Source: Chrysophaeum taylorii
Taxonomy: Eukaryota; Sar; Pelagophyceae; Pelagomonadales; Pelagomonadaceae
DNA: 26,469 bases
Reading direction: 5' to 3'
NCBI GenBank assembly: GCA_029834535.1
Contig: JAQMWT010000354.1
Span: forward strand, 1-26,469
Shown: piece after piece, positions 25,590-26,469 of the stretch
Layout of the letters: every line of letters starts with the position of its first letter
Numbering within the stretch: the first letter of the stretch is position 1
Translations under genes and position numbers: made by a program
Notes under the pieces: generated by a model
The model's database searches: none
What the model was told of the DNA's origin: nothing
What the model saw: only the letters and a program-made list of their open reading frames with translations

Positions 25590-25641
25590 TGACGTTTGAC
25601 CTTTTGAGTTGACGTCGGGGACGACGTCTTCTTTTCCTACG

Positions 25642-25661
25642 CCCCCCCCCCCCCCCCCCCC
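25642..25661 (+). repeat. Poly-C tract between gag and protease (20 C)
   Basis: Twenty uninterrupted C, at the same place as the 14-C run in element C (13085-13098). It may be misjudged by a few bases in sequencing. Confidence 0.85.
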
Positions 25662-25679
25662 GAGACCGTTTTTAGAGGA

Positions 25680-26469
25680 TTTAGGACGAGACCGTTTCCG
25701 ATGTTGAGACCATTTTAGCCGATGTTTTAGGCCGATACAGTTTTGGTCGCAGCAGGCAGACCACAGCGGCGCCGATGGAGGGGAGAGAAGTTGACGGGAA
25801 TGTCCGATTTGTTGGACGAGAAACGACGATTGCCAGAAGAGATAAAGGGGAGGAGATTATATGTGCCTCCGATTGAGAAAGTGTCAGAATTTGTTGTCAG
25901 CGAAACTGGGGAATGAAGAAGCAGCCGAAGCGGCGAGCGCCAAGATAGATTCAGCGGCGAGATGTAGTACGCCAGATATAGCAGCGGTGACGATGCAGAT
26001 TCCGGGCGATGCGAAACCGGAGATACGATGTCATCACACTGCACTGTCGCCGAGCGATGGGGAAAGGATCGAGCAAGACTCCTCACCCCATCGGTTGCCT
26101 GGACCCTGGTACCCTTAAAATGTGAAGTAGACTTTACGACTTTACGTTTATTAATATAGTGGGTCTATTTATGGACGACGAGAACGGGCCGAGTTTGCAA
26201 AACGACTTTAGTTTAGGCGTGGGATGGAATGGCTGATGTCTCTTATATTTGTCGTGGGGATGGTTGAAAAACTTGGAAAAAAGATTAGCATATCTTTGAC
26301 CGGCGGATGTCTGCGATCTTCTGGCCGTCGACGCGCACTTTGGTATGTGGCAGGATTGACAAATCACGACTCACCGCCCAATGGGGTGCATTGCGATTGC
26401 GCTTGCGGACGACGCTGCCGTTCCAGTTGTTTCTAATTGTGGTCCATACTAATTCACCGAATTTTTGAT
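25680..26469 (+). pseudogene. Retropepsin-like protease region of element A, partial
   Basis: Homologous to 13105-13597 and 14252-14400 of element C, without the inversion. It carries the same charged linker, a CLDPGT string near 26097-26115, a region absent from C (about 26203-26297), and then the second-half string (ALADDAAVPVV) near 26400. Several small indels, such as the extra bases near 26118-26150, and stops break the frame. The window ends before pol. Confidence 0.55.

Larger units (their letters stand above)
16711..26469 (+). mobile_element. Ty3/gypsy element A, interrupted by element B, runs off the window
   Basis: Starts with a complete LTR (16711-17035), a 446-bp leader and gag (17482-19089). 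Gag is interrupted by element B and resumes at 24840 to 25589, followed by the poly-C tract and protease region to the window edge. Removing B and one copy of GTTAC leaves the gag reading frame continuous across the junction, which supports the nesting order. Confidence 0.85.

Overview
This window is eukaryotic and made almost entirely of nested, decaying transposable elements. I see no host housekeeping gene, rRNA or tRNA. The host lineage cannot be named from the sequence. The mix (a protist/algal-type LINE, a Helitron-type helicase, short-LTR copia, and Ty3/gypsy with a cytosine methyltransferase) suggests a protist or alga, but that is inference.

Layout. 1-2230: a degenerate repeat zone, then a very GC-rich mosaic of repeated blocks. 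2507-4599: the 3' part of a LINE-type retrotransposon ORF, broken by at least four frameshifts, with a tandemly duplicated 3' tail. 4626-6714: a large inverted repeat; each arm carries the C-terminal end of a PIF1/Helitron-type helicase followed by a short-repeat array. 6747-11865: a Ty1/copia element with very short 96-bp LTRs (TGTGA...TCACA), a 5-bp AGTTT target duplication and a strongly decayed interior. 12054-14962 (element C): a rearranged Ty3/gypsy copy. 14963-15580: a palindromic foldback element touching the LTR of C. 15581-16710: an unrecognised, broken minus-strand coding remnant. 16711-26469 (element A): a second gypsy copy running off the window. Inside its gag gene sits element B (19090-24834), inserted with a 5-bp GTTAC duplication.

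Element B is the most interesting part. Its coding strand carries a C5 cytosine DNA methyltransferase (FSGAGG, SPPC, Glu, RVR and VVPP motifs), then reverse transcriptase/RNase H and integrase, with all the pol catalytic residues I looked for present. Element C holds an inverted fragment in which the methyltransferase end is in frame with the RT linker. This indicates that a methyltransferase-RT fusion is normal for the family and that a one-base shift breaks it in B. The fusion recalls published algal and dinoflagellate retrotransposons that captured cytosine methyltransferases (cited from memory).

Element B also lacks a normal 5' LTR. Its left end is a perfect 140-bp inverted copy of the last 140 bp of its own 3' LTR, so both termini are the U5 end. 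That is what would result if minus-strand strong-stop DNA had mis-primed internally and the product had then been integrated. Inversions recur across the window (4626-6714, 13597-14240, 14963-15580, 19090/24834).
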